Source of the DNA: Cordilura impudica
Lineage: Eukaryota > Arthropoda > Insecta > Diptera > Scathophagidae
Direction of reading: 5' to 3'
NCBI GenBank assembly: GCA_963682025.1
Contig: OY821517.1
Coordinates: 51,284,662 to 51,348,661 of the forward strand
DNA length: 64,000 bases
The notes beneath the pieces were generated by a model that was not told the DNA's origin, made no database searches, and was given only the letters and a program-made list of their open reading frames with translations. A program made the translations under genes and the position numbers. How positions within the stretch are numbered: the stretch's first letter is position 1; the number at the start of each line of letters is the position of its first letter. Of the stretch, positions 1-9,848 are shown in pieces.

Positions 1-384
1 AACATAAATAGAATTTCAGAAAACATCAATTGAATTTCAGAAAACATCAATATAATTTCAGAAAACATAAATAGAATTTCAGAAAACATCAATATAATTT
101 CAGAAAACATCAATTGTAATTCAGAAAACATAAATAGAATTTCAGAAAACATCAATTGAATTTCAGAAAACATCAATAGAATTTCAGAAGACTTCAATAG
201 AATTTCAGAAAACATCAATATAATTTCAGAAAACATCAATTGTATTTCAGAAAACATCAATTGAATTTCAGAAAACATAAATAGAATTTCAGAAAACATC
301 AATATAATTTCAGAAAACATCATTTGAATTTTAGAAAACATAAATAGAATTTCAGAAAACATCAATTGTATTTCAGAAAACAGC
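1..384. repeat. 21-bp minisatellite array, about 18 units, open at the left edge
   Basis: About 18 head-to-tail 21-bp units share a core reading AATTTCAGAAAACATCAAT and differ mainly in the last two or three bases (endings TG, AT, AG) and in TCAAT versus TAAAT. The array runs off the left edge, so its true length is unknown. TGA and TAG occur within units, so it is not coding as it stands. It is followed at 432 by the end of an array-bearing element, so it may be that element's expanded interior; that link is inferred. Confidence 0.9.
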
Positions 385-431
385 ATAACCGATTTATTTT
401 TTATGCACTGGAAAATATGATGTTGATGTTT

Positions 432-492
432 TCTTTAATTATTAGATGTTTACACATCTCCCTTGTGATCGGACTCACATGAATTTTTTTAT
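432..492 (+). mobile_element. End fragment (end 1) of the array-bearing HE element family
   Basis: The segment TTTAATTATTAGATGTTTAC and the following CACATCTCCC...GGACTCACATG is shared with 9748-9792 and, inverted, with 54612-54660. It contains the near-palindrome AGATGTTTACACATCT that marks both ends of this family. Only this end is in the window; the body would lie to the left, where the 21-bp array sits. Confidence 0.7.
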
Positions 493-518
493 ATTATAAA
501 AATTAATATAATATAATA

Positions 519-549
519 TAATGCTGCGGAGCAGCAGGGGTCCTCTAGT
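519..549 (+). mobile_element. Helitron-type 3' terminus (hairpin plus CTAG)
   Basis: A short GC-rich hairpin, GCTGC-GGA-GCAGC at 523-535, is followed nine bases later by CTAG at 545-548 and then T. A hairpin about ten bases upstream of CTRR-T is the classical Helitron 3' signature. No matching 5' TC end was identified, so this is an end-only call. Confidence 0.5.
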
Positions 550-984
550 TATATATTAATTTAATTATTATCACAAATAAATAAAAAAAACGATTTTTCA
601 ACATTTCTATAGGAAAAAAAGTGATTTTTTCCTGAGGTTAACATATTTCGGGTACTATAGTATCGAAGGTATGAAACTCTGGTTAGGTATGTTACATACC
701 GTCGATTTTCACTTTTTGCAAGAAAACGATACACAGTGGTCATATTTATCCACTGTAAAAATCTTACATCGACTTTTCTAGTCTTTCGCAAAAAAAAATG
801 CAGTTGTAACCCTCTTTGTGTTATAAGAGTAGCTTCTTTAGAAGCCACTAAAAAGTCATATTTTGAGTTCCACCTAAAAGAACTGTTATTTTTGCTGATC
901 ATTGAAAAAATTGCGAAAACAACTACTGTTGTATACTTATTATTCGCATTTCTTTACAATGAAACAACTGATTTTAAATTTAAT

Positions 985-992
985 GTTAAATA
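985..992. repeat. Target-site duplication, left copy (GTTAAATA)
   Basis: Matches 1807-1814 exactly and flanks the foldback element. The corresponding empty site in the paralogous MITE is near 54454-54461 (AGTAAATA). Confidence 0.85.
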
Positions 993-1806
993 CAAGGTTC
1001 AGAAAATACACACATGAAACACACAATGTTCTGTTCAAAAGCAGCCAACACATATCTTTATTTTCATATCAATTATGTGCGTTTCTAAATTTTCTACGGT
1101 GCCCAACACAACCATGACTGTGTTCGTTTTAATATTTCGTTATTTACACGAACACTTTTGTATATTGTACCTTTTGTTTCAATCACACATAAAGCACACA
1201 TTTCTGAGTGTTGCTTTATTTGAAGTTCATGTTCTGGTACGTGTACTGAAAAAAAAAAAGAAAACAGAACATGTACAATAAACAGGTTCGAGTTCAGTTA
1301 TATTTTAAGTCGTGTTGTGGCTCGTGTAGTAAGAAAAAACAGAACATGTACAATAAACAGGTTCGAGTTCAGTTATATTTTAAACACGACTTAAACACGA
1401 CTTAAAATATAACTGAACTCGAACCTGTTTATTGTACATGTTCTGTTTTTTCTTACCACATGAGCCACAACACGACTTAAAATATAACTGAACTCGAACC
1501 TGTTTATTGTACATGTTCTGTTTATTTTTTCAGTAAACGTACCAGAACATGAACTTCAAATAAAGCAACACTCAAAAATTTGTGCTTTACGTGTGATTGA
1601 AACAAAAAGTACGTGATACAAAAATGTTCGTGTAAATAACGAAATATTAAAACGAACACAGTCATGGTTGTGTTGGGCACCGAAGAAAATTTAAAAACAA
1701 ACATAATTGATATGAAAATAAAAATATGTGTGTGTTGGTCTAAGTTATGTTTGTTTACATATATGTACGAGTTTTTTATTCAGTGTGTGTTTTTTTCTGA
1801 ACTCTG
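993..1806. mobile_element. hAT-like foldback element, 814 bp, 8-bp target duplication
   Basis: Two arms of roughly 400 bp are inverted copies of each other about a centre near 1393. The termini read CAAGGTTCAGAAAA and, on the other strand, CAGAGTTCAGAAAA, which is hAT-like. The 8-bp sequence GTTAAATA occurs immediately outside both ends (985-992 and 1807-1814), the target-duplication length of hAT elements. Each arm carries a roughly 75-bp direct repeat (about 1264-1390, mirrored at 1404-1521). There is no transposase; it is non-autonomous. Confidence 0.88.
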
Positions 1807-1965
1807 GTTAAATATTAAAAAAGCCCATTTTTTTCCTCTACTAAAAATTTGTAAATTTTGAGTTGACTCACTTTAGAGGTACTGGTGCGATATGGTATAA
1901 ATTGAAAAACCGTTGTCTTGAGTTACAAAACATTTTTTTTTTGATAGATATCCCACTCCACATTT

Positions 1966-2743
1966 TTATACCCTATACCACTATGTGGTTTGGGTATAAT
2001 GACTTTGTGCTGCTGTTTGTAACAACCAAAAATATTTGACCTAGACCCATCTTTAATTATACCGATCGTATCAGAATCACTTTCTGAGTTGATTTAACAA
2101 TGTCCGTCCGTCCGTCCGTCTGTGTGTCCATGTAAAGCTTGTAATCAAACTGCAGGTCGCAAATATGAATATATTTTGACGAAATTTGGTACATGAGCTT
2201 TTATCGACCATGGGATGAACGCTGTTGAAATTGGTGAGAATCGGTCCATGTTCAGACCTAGCCCCCATACAAATTACCCATATGAAATCGACATAAATTG
2301 CCATAAGATCCAAATTGTCATATAGATCTAACTCAAATTGGGTTTATATGCGTTCATTACATCCACTAATGAGTAGTCCAAAAATGATCCCTTTGACCCC
2401 ATATAGAGCTGCTTCCCGATCTTCAATTAAATCTATTAAAAAACAAAAATATTGCACTGATTCTTCTCAAATTTTGTTTATACATATTTTTGCAAAATAC
2501 AAGAGACTTTACCAAACATGATCAGGATCGGTCCATTTTTGGACCTAGTCCCTTTATAGATATAGCATCGGATATGAACTTTTTAATATCTGCAGCCAAA
2601 AAAATTTATAAAAATCCCACCAAAATTTGGTTTTTGCTCATTTTCAATGTCCAGTTAGTTGGGCCTAAGAGATAGGGTTTCTAAACGCATGGTATAGGGT
2701 ATCGTATAGTCGGTCTAGACCGACTATAATTTTCTTACTTGTT
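1966..2743 (-). mobile_element. mini-me-like element, copy A
   Basis: On the minus strand it starts ACAAGTAAGAAAATTATAG, followed by the perfect palindrome GTCGGTCTAGACCGAC (2709-2724), and ends in a hairpin TTATACCC...GGGTATAA near 1966-2000. A (GTCC)n/(GTCT)n tract lies at 2101-2129. The tract plus short conserved core matches the dipteran mini-me elements, which have been linked to non-autonomous Helentrons; assignment is by these hallmarks. No coding function is evident. Confidence 0.85.
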
Positions 2744-3640
2744 AATATATAAATTATTATATATACTGAAATAAATATTGTTGCATACATAATTTAATAT
2801 ATTTATAAATTTATGTATATATAAAAATTTTGAGTTAGCAAAAAAAGTCAAAAACATATTTTATGTTTTTTAAATTTTTTTTCCGAAAGATTGAAGAAAA
2901 GGCTATCTTAACTATTTGGCACAAATTTTGCTAAGAACGATACGTAAAAAGTTACATGGATGGGAAGAAACACCTATTTGGCCAAAATGTCAAATTTTAC
3001 CGCCTCTAACTCAGAGAGTTCTGGACCCATCTTGTTGAAAAATTGTGTCTAAACTAATATCCAATAGAACTAACCTTGGTGCAAATTTCATCCCGATCGG
3101 AAAACATCGGTTCCAAAAGTTGGTTCACTTGATATGAAACGCCCCATATACATATATAAACGAAAATTAGCTTGTATAACCGGAAACTAAAGCAGTAAAC
3201 ACTTTAATTATTTCTATACATGTATTAAGGAACATACGTATGAGTATGTATTGTACTTACGTACATATATTCCGTAACTGGTGACATTCAAAAACTAAGC
3301 TAACTATTAGCATAAATATCAAATGTTATTTGCATGTTGGGAAAACATCTTAAGTTGCTAATTTTAAATAATATGAGGATATACGAACATGCTTTTTCTA
3401 TTATTATTATTATTAGTTTTTTTTATGTTTAAGTGAATTACATTTTCTTGGAAAATGTTGATTCATTTAACTCACTGTTGCACTGTGGTCGCACATTAAA
3501 ATTTAGTTCAAAAATTGTTTTTTTTTATTAATATTTATGTTTGGTTTTATTTTTGTTACTTCTGACTTGGCTGCTTCAACTTAGAAACAAAAATTGTTAA
3601 TTGCGGAATCAGAACATATCCTTGACTGTTTCGAAAAAAA
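2744..3640. other. AT-rich stretch without recognisable features
   Basis: No open frame with a recognisable motif, no terminal repeats and no RNA gene were seen. Part of 2930-3150 reads like older dispersed repeat sequence, but I found no partner in this window. Confidence 0.4.
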
Positions 3641-3860
3641 AGTTTTATATATCCTCCACACCACTATCCAGAGGGTAGAGGTACATCTGTTTATCATGGC
3701 GTTTGTAATGCATTGAAATAATTTGCAACGACCCCATAAACCATATATTTTCGTGATCCTCATAACAAAAGAGGTTGATTTTGCAATGACCGTATGTCCG
3801 TCCGCATGCGGAAATCACGATCACATCCTCAATAACTAAGCCAGGCTCTTTGTTTTTGAA
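3640..3860 (-). mobile_element. Fragment of second mini-me-like family
   Basis: Starts near ATCCTCCACACCACTATCC and runs through a short GTCCGTCC tract at about 3798, in the same order as the better copy at 4916-5215. Both ends are decayed. Confidence 0.55.
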
Positions 3861-4489
3861 TAATAACCTTTTTTAATATCCCGATTAAGTTCCGATTTAA
3901 AATCATCAAAATCGGTCCAATGGGTCACCACATATGAATGAAAATATGAAACAAAATCTTGTAAAAAATGTTTAATATGTTTTTGGTTTTCCTTAAGATA
4001 TTTGTTGTAATTCTTTTTTGTTGTAGTTGTTCTAGTTTTGGCATTTGGTTTAACTGAATGTGTCATTTTAACTTTAGCAGGTATTGCACGCATTTTGTAC
4101 TACCTTTATTTTAACTCGTAGTATCTGCTTGTCTGAAGACAAAATTTTTGGGCAATTTTTAGCCCTTTTCCCATGATCCAATCAACCTTAAACTTTGCAC
4201 GCATACTCGCGGTGATGATAGAAATAACCTAACAAATTTTCGATCAGATCGGATCAGGGGAGTGCCACCTACCATACAAAATACTTGTTCAATATCAAAT
4301 ATCTCCAGTTCTATAACAGGAAGAGCTTTGAAAATTGGCGTGAGGGCATCTAATGTTAATGTGAACAGTAGTGCCGCAGGAAAGGGAGTACGGTAAAAAT
4401 TTGATTTTTATGAGCTAGTTTTTTATCATTATCCAGATATAATAAAGGAAATCGGCAATGTGAAAGAAAAAATAGAATCCTTAATAAAG

Positions 4490-4915
4490 TAAATTTTGAA
4501 AACAAAACTTTTTTTTTTAAATAGTTCCCTCTTTATAAATTCTCCTATTTCAATTATCCCTTTTAAAAAACGAATCTTTCTTAGGAATTACTTTTTTATA
4601 AAGAAACTTTTTTTAAATGTACTTTATTTAAAAAAAAAAAAAGTGTTTTAAAAAAAAGTGACTTAAAAAGTAAATTTTTTTTAAGTAACAAAAGAATTTT
4701 TTTTAAATTGCCCTCTTTTAAAAGTAACTTTTTTAAAAGAACCTTTTTTTAAAAGAACCTTTTTTTAAAAGGTACCTTACCTTAAATGCATTAAAAAGTA
4801 AACTAAAAAAAAACCATTCTTAAATAAGTAATTTTTTTAAATTACCTTTTTTTAAAGTAGACTTTTAAAACAAAAAATTTATTTTTTTTAAGTACACTTT
4901 TTTCTAAAGTACCCG
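4490..4915. repeat. Imperfect A-tract/T-tract repeat punctuated by GTACC
   Basis: Runs of 5-10 A or T alternate with GTACC, GTAAC or GAACC, giving short palindromic units such as AAAAAGTACCTTTTTT. The pattern resumes at 5590-6400 and briefly at 10487-10570. Units vary in length, so this is a degenerate simple repeat and not a regular satellite. Confidence 0.75.
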
Positions 4916-5215
4916 CTTTATACCCTCCACACCACTGTGCAGTCTGTGAATCCATTTGTAACTCATCGAAATAAATTTCGGAGACTCCATAGACTATATA
5001 TATTCTTGATCCTTATAAAAGGAGAAGTCGATCTAACGATGTCCGTCTGTCTGTCTGTCTGTCTATCTGCCTCTCTGTCTGTTGCAATCATTCTACTGTC
5101 CATAATAGGTCGAGTAGGTCTTAAATGTACGTAGGCTTAAATGTTCACCATAATCTGCCGCAGTTTGGTATTGAACTTGGAGCCTCTAGACCAATAGCCA
5201 AGGAGTGACGTACGA
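4916..5215 (-). mobile_element. Second-family mini-me-like element, partial
   Basis: Begins TTATACCCTCCACACCACTG, runs through ATCCTTATAAAAGGAGAAGTCG and a (GTCT)n tract at 5041-5085, then fades. Same layout as the fragment at 3640 and, in opposite orientation, the family start at 63661. The far palindromic end is missing. Confidence 0.6.
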
Positions 5216-5589
5216 AAATGTAAAGATACTCCGATAAAATTTCATGCAAAAAACTAAAAATAGTGAAAAAATTTTATGTGTAACAGAACATGTGCATATC
5301 GATATGCACTATACATATTTTTGATCCCTGTTGCTTTTTTTCGTAAATGTGAACAACAACAAGCAAAAAAATGTGTATGCATCGCTAGTAAGCAAACAAA
5401 AAAAAATTTGTTTGTACGTATTTACATTTATGCTGATTGCATTTAACAATGCTTTCAATTAAAAAATCACGAAAATACCTAACATTTTTGTTAAACATCA
5501 ATCAATATGGTGATGCGAAATATAGCCTTTTCTTACCTTCAGGGTTAACAACCATGGTTACAAAAATATGCTCCGAAAACGGGTGTTTT
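5216..5589. other. AT-rich spacer, nothing recognised
   Basis: No motif, hairpin or coding similarity was seen. It separates two blocks of GTACC-type A/T repeat. Confidence 0.35.
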
Positions 5590-6400
5590 AAAAAGCTAAG
5601 TTTTTTTAATAATCTTTTAAAAAATATATTTTTTTAAAGTTTCGTTCTTAAAAAATTATTTTTTTACATTTTTTAAAGGAGGTACCCATTCTTCGAGTAG
5701 TACCATTAATAAAAAAAGTGCCTTAAATCAAAAAGGTGCCTTTTTTTCAAAAAGCATCCTTCTTTAAAAAAATACCCATTTTTTTAAAAATACCTTGTCT
5801 TAAAAAATTACCTTTTAAAAACGTAACTTCGTAAAGTGACTTTCTTAAACAAGTTATTTTTTTTAGTATAATTTATCCTTTTTTAAAAAAGTACCCTTTT
5901 AAAAAATCCCTTTTTCTTAAAAATTTACACTTTCGTTAAAGTAACCTTTTAAAAAAATACCCTTATTTTAAATACTCTTACTTATGAAGAACTCTTTTTA
6001 AGTACATATTCTTAAAAAATTAACTAAAAAAGTACCTTTCTTAAAAAATAGCTTTTTCAAAGTACTCTTTTTAAAAGAACACTTTTTTCAAAAAAGTACA
6101 TTGTAAAAAGTACCTGGTAAAGAAGTATATTTTAAAAAAGTACCTGCTAAAAAAGTATCTTTGTTAAAAAAGGTAAAAAGAACACTTTTTTAAAAAAAGT
6201 ACATTCTAACAAATTACCTGAAAAAAAGTGTCTTTTAAAAAAGTATCTGTTTAAAAAATTCCTTTGCACAAAAAAGGTAAATTGTTTAAAAATTTTTTTT
6301 TTTTTCAAAAACTAAGAGTAGTTTAAAAATGTACCCATTTTTTAAAAATTGTTGAAAAATTTACCATTTTTAAAACTACCCCTTTTTTTAAGTACTCTCT
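5590..6400. repeat. A-tract/T-tract repeat with GTACC spacers, second block
   Basis: Same pattern as 4490-4915: homopolymer tracts joined by GTACC, GTATC or GTACT. Ends abruptly at the array element starting near 6407. Confidence 0.75.
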
Positions 6401-6543
6401 TTTTTCTTTTGATGTGTAAACATCTACACGCGCAGGGAGGTAAATTTCAAAAACTGCGTAACATGTGAGCGTAACATGTGAGTCGTAAGACAAAATGTGA
6501 TTGTATTGGTGAAAAAGTTATGATATTATGATAACCTGTTTGA

Positions 6544-7310
6544 AAATTAAAAATTAAAAATAAAAAATGAAAAAAAAAAATTAAAAATAGAAAATGAAAG
6601 ATGAAAAATTAAAGAAAAAAAATGAAAAATTAAAGAAAAAAATGAAAAACGAAAAATTAAAAATTAAAAATAGAAAATGAAAAATAAAAAATGAAAAATA
6701 AAAAATGAAAAATAAAAAATGAAAAATAAAAAATTAAAAATGAAAAATAAAAAATGAAAAACAAAAAATGAAACATGAAAAATAAAAAATGAAAAATAAA
6801 AAAATAAAAATAAAAAATTATAAATGAAAATCGAAAAATTAAAAATGAATGAAAAAGGAAAAATGAAAATTAAAAAATTAAAAATAACAAAATGAAAAAT
6901 AAAACATGAAAAATAAAATATTAAAAAAAAAAAAAATTTAAAATGAAAAATAAAAAAATAAAAATGAAAAATGAAAAATTAAAAATTAAAAATGAAAAAT
7001 GAAAAATGCAAAATGAAAAACAAAAAATTAAAAATCAAAAATGAAAAATGAAAAACGAAAAATGAAAAATGAAAAATGAAAAACGAAAAATGAAAAAAAA
7101 ATGAAAAATGAAAAATAAAATATAAAAAATTAAGAATAAAAATGAAAAATAAAAAATGAAAAATGAAAAACAAAAAATGAAAAATGAAAAATAAAAAATT
7201 AAAAAGAAAAAATGAAAAATAAAAAATAAAAAATAAAAACTGAATAATAAAAAATTAAAACTAAAAAATGAAAAATAAAAAATTTAAAATAAAAAATGAC
7301 ACATGAAAAA
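6544..7310 (+). repeat. Degenerate A-rich array (GAAAAAT/TAAAAAT units), block 1
   Basis: Continuous units of 6-7 bases reading AAAAATG, AAAAATA or AAAAATT. On the minus strand it gives long open frames rich in Phe, which are low-complexity artefacts. The segment from about 7098 is duplicated at 8995-9360. Confidence 0.9.
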
Positions 7311-8097
7311 CAAGTAAGAAAATTATATTCGGTCTAGACCGACTATACGATACCCTATACCATGCGTTTAGAGACCCTATCTCTCAGGCCCAACTAACTG
7401 GATATAGAAAATTAGCATAAACCAATTTTTATTAATTTTTTCAGCTGCAGATATGAAAAAGTTCATATCGGATGCTATATCTATATGGGGACTAGGCCCA
7501 AAAATGGACTGATCCTGACCATGTTTGGTGAAGTCTCTTGTATTTTGCAAAAATATATACAAACAAAATTTGAGAAGAATCAGTGCAATATTTTTGTTTT
7601 TTGATAGATTTAAGTGAAGATCGGGAAGCAGCTCTATATGGGGCCTATGACTAAGAGTTGTCCAATAGGGATCATTTTTGGACTACTGATTAATGGATGT
7701 AATATATACATATAAACCCAATTTGACTAAGATTTGTATGATAATTTGGATCTTATGACAATATGTGTTGATTTCATAGGGGTCATTTGTATGGGGGCTA
7801 GGTCTGAACATGGACCGATTCTCACCAATTTCAATAGCGTTCATCCCATGCCCGATAAAGGATCAAATACAAAATTTCGTCAATATATATTCATATTTGC
7901 GACCTGCAGTTTGATTACAAACTTTACATGGACACACAGACGGACGGACGGACGGACGGACATCGTTAAATCGAATCAGATAGCGATTCTGATTCGATCG
8001 GTATAATTAAAGATGGGTGTAGGTCAAGTATTTTTGGTTGTTACAAACATCAGCACAAAGTCATTATACCCAAACCACATAGTGGTATAGGGTATAA
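7311..8097 (+). mobile_element. mini-me-like element, copy B, with an empty-site reference
   Basis: Starts CAAGTAAGAAAATTATATTC, has a one-base-changed copy of the terminal palindrome near 7331-7346, a (GGAC)n tract at about 7940-7962, and ends GGTATAGGGTATAA at 8097. The array block flanking it is repeated at 8995-9360 without the insert: ACATGAAAAA (7301-7310) plus TAAGAAATG (8098 on) are contiguous at 9211-9229. This defines the element as 787 bp with no target duplication, the insertion lying between A/A (T/T on the other strand) or A/T. Confidence 0.92.
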
Positions 8098-8247
8098 TAA
8101 GAAATGAAAAATGAAAAACTAAAATAAAAAATGAATAATGAAAAATAAAAAATGAAAAATGAAAAACAAAAAATGAAAAATAAAAAAATAAATATAAAAA
8201 ATGAAAAATTAAAAACGAAAAATAATAAATGAAAATTGAAAAATAAA
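8098..8247 (+). repeat. A-rich array, block 2
   Basis: Continuation of the HE1 array between mini-me copies B and C. It matches 9221-9370 closely and forms the second half of the duplicated block. Confidence 0.85.
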
Positions 8248-8994
8248 CAAGTAAGAAAATTATAGTCGGTCTAGACCGACTATACGATACCCTATACCAT
8301 GCGTTTAGAAACCCTATCTCTTAGGCCCAACTAACTGGACATAGAAAATAAGCAAAAACCAAATTTGTGTGGGATTTTTATTAATTTTTTTGGCTGAAGA
8401 TATGAAAAAGTTCATATCGGATGCTATATCTGTATGAGCACTAGGTCCAAAAATGAACCAATCCTGATTATGTTTGGTAAAGTCTCTTGTATTTTGCAAA
8501 AATATATACAAAAAAAATTTGAGAAGAATCAGTGCAATATTTTTGTTTTTAATAGATTTAAGTGAAGATCGGGAAGCAGTCTATATGGGGCCAAAGGGAT
8601 CATTTTTGGACTACTCATTAATGGATGTAATGAACGCATACAAACCCAATTTGAGTAAGATCTATATGACAATTTGGATCTTATGGCAATTTATGTCGAT
8701 TTCATAGGGGTAATTTGTATGGGGGCTAGGTCTGAACATGGACCGATTCTCACCAGTTTCAACAGCGTTCATCTCATCGCCGATAAAAGCTCATATACCA
8801 AATTTCATCAAAATATATTCATATTTGCGACCTGCAGTTTGATTACAAGGTTTACATGGAAACACAGACGGACGGACGGACGGACATTGTTAAATCAACT
8901 CAAAAAGTGATTCTGATTCGATCGGTACTTTTGGTTGTTACAAACAGCAGCACAAAGTCATTATACCCAAACCACATAGTGGTATAGGGTATAA
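8248..8994 (+). mobile_element. mini-me-like element, copy C
   Basis: Starts CAAGTAAGAAAATTATAG, with the intact palindrome GTCGGTCTAGACCGAC at about 8265-8280. A (GGAC)n tract lies at about 8869-8885 and the terminal hairpin ends GGTATAGGGTATAA at 8994. It sits exactly at the junction of two copies of the array block. An ~80-codon open frame (8674-8910) is shared by other copies, but I see no protein family in it. Confidence 0.88.
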
Positions 8995-9626
8995 AAATGA
9001 AAAATTAAAAATGAAAAATAAAATATAAAAAATTAAGAATAAAAATGAAAAATAAAAAATGAAAAACAAAAAATGAAAAATTAAAAATGAAAAATAAAAA
9101 ATGAAAAATAAAAAATTAAAAAGAAAAATGAAAAATAAAACATAAAAACTGAATAATAAAAAATTAAAACTAAAAAATGAAAAATAAAAAATGAAAAATA
9201 AAAAATGAAACATGAAAAATAAGAAATGAAAAATGAAAAACTAAAATAAAAAATGAATAATGAAAAATAAAAAATGAAAAATGAAAAACAAAAAATGAAA
9301 AATAAAAAACTAAATATAAAAAATGAAAAATTAAAAACGAAAAATAATAAATGAAAATTGAAAAATAAAAAATTAAAATTAAAAAATGAAAAATGCAAAA
9401 AAAAAATAAAAATTTGAAAATGAAAAATGAAGAGAAATATTAACAATTAAAAATAAGAAATAAAAAATGAAAAATGAATAATAACAAATGAAAAATTAAA
9501 ATTAAAAAATTAAAAATTAAAAATAAAAAATGAAAAATAAAAAATTAAAAATTAAAAAAAAAATAAAAATGAAAAATGAAAAACGAAAAATTAAAAATAA
9601 AAAATAAAAAACGAAAAATTAAAAAT
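8995..9626 (+). repeat. A-rich array, block 3 (contains duplicate of 7098-8247 minus copy B)
   Basis: From 8995 to about 9360 the sequence repeats block 1 tail plus block 2, including landmark variants such as AACTGAATAATAAAA and ACATGAAAAATAAGAAATG. It is therefore a segmental duplication within the array, and not just convergent low complexity. Confidence 0.82.
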
Positions 9627-9848
9627 TAACCGGCTAAAATAATAAATAATAATAAATGTTTTTATATTAACAAAGCCCCTCCAGTTGATTGCTATAAGTA
9701 ATACGCTTTCTGTTTGATTTTAAGAAAGTGCTATAAAAAATCTTTAATTACTAGATGTTTACACATCTCCCCTGCGATCGGACTCACATGATTTTTTTAA
9801 AATAAATTTTATTAAAAAATTAACTTCTGAAAAAGCACCTTTTTTTAA

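Larger units (their letters stand above)
704..1889. mobile_element. MITE copy 1 (CACCTGTACCTC family), interrupted
   Basis: Positions 704-992 and 1807-1889 are colinear with 54175-54535, a complete 401-bp copy. The right terminus (TTTAGAGGTAC...GTGCG, ending at 1889) is preserved; the left terminal inverted repeat present at 54135 is missing here. The copy is split by the foldback element at 993-1806. Several short open frames lie across it, but none resembles a protein. Confidence 0.8.
6407..9793 (+). mobile_element. HE1: array-bearing element with matching palindromic ends
   Basis: The left end (end 2) has GATGTGTAAACATC at 6411 followed by ACGCGCAGGGAGGTAAA; the right end (end 1) has AGATGTTTACACATCT at 9753-9768 followed by CCCCTGCGATCGG. 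The same end sequences recur at 23590-23797, 38186-38390 and 54612-59068. The interior is A-rich heptamer-type repeat plus two mini-me copies. Matching subterminal near-palindromes, no visible target duplication and an internal microsatellite recall Helentron/DINE-1-type non-autonomous elements; that class is inferred. Confidence 0.65.

Noticed and set aside
1..384. Possible CRISPR-like repeat array
   Set aside because: Units are contiguous 21-mers with no unique spacers, in eukaryotic DNA; it is a minisatellite.
2077..2313. Open frames of 60-90 codons inside the mini-me-like copies
   Set aside because: They recur because the copies are similar; no start context, domain or codon bias supports a protein. 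Mentioned as a testable point only.
6979..9446. Phe/Ile/Leu-rich open frames on the minus strand (up to 121 codons)
   Set aside because: They are translations of the A-rich arrays in HE1; composition is entirely explained by simple repeat and no motif is present.
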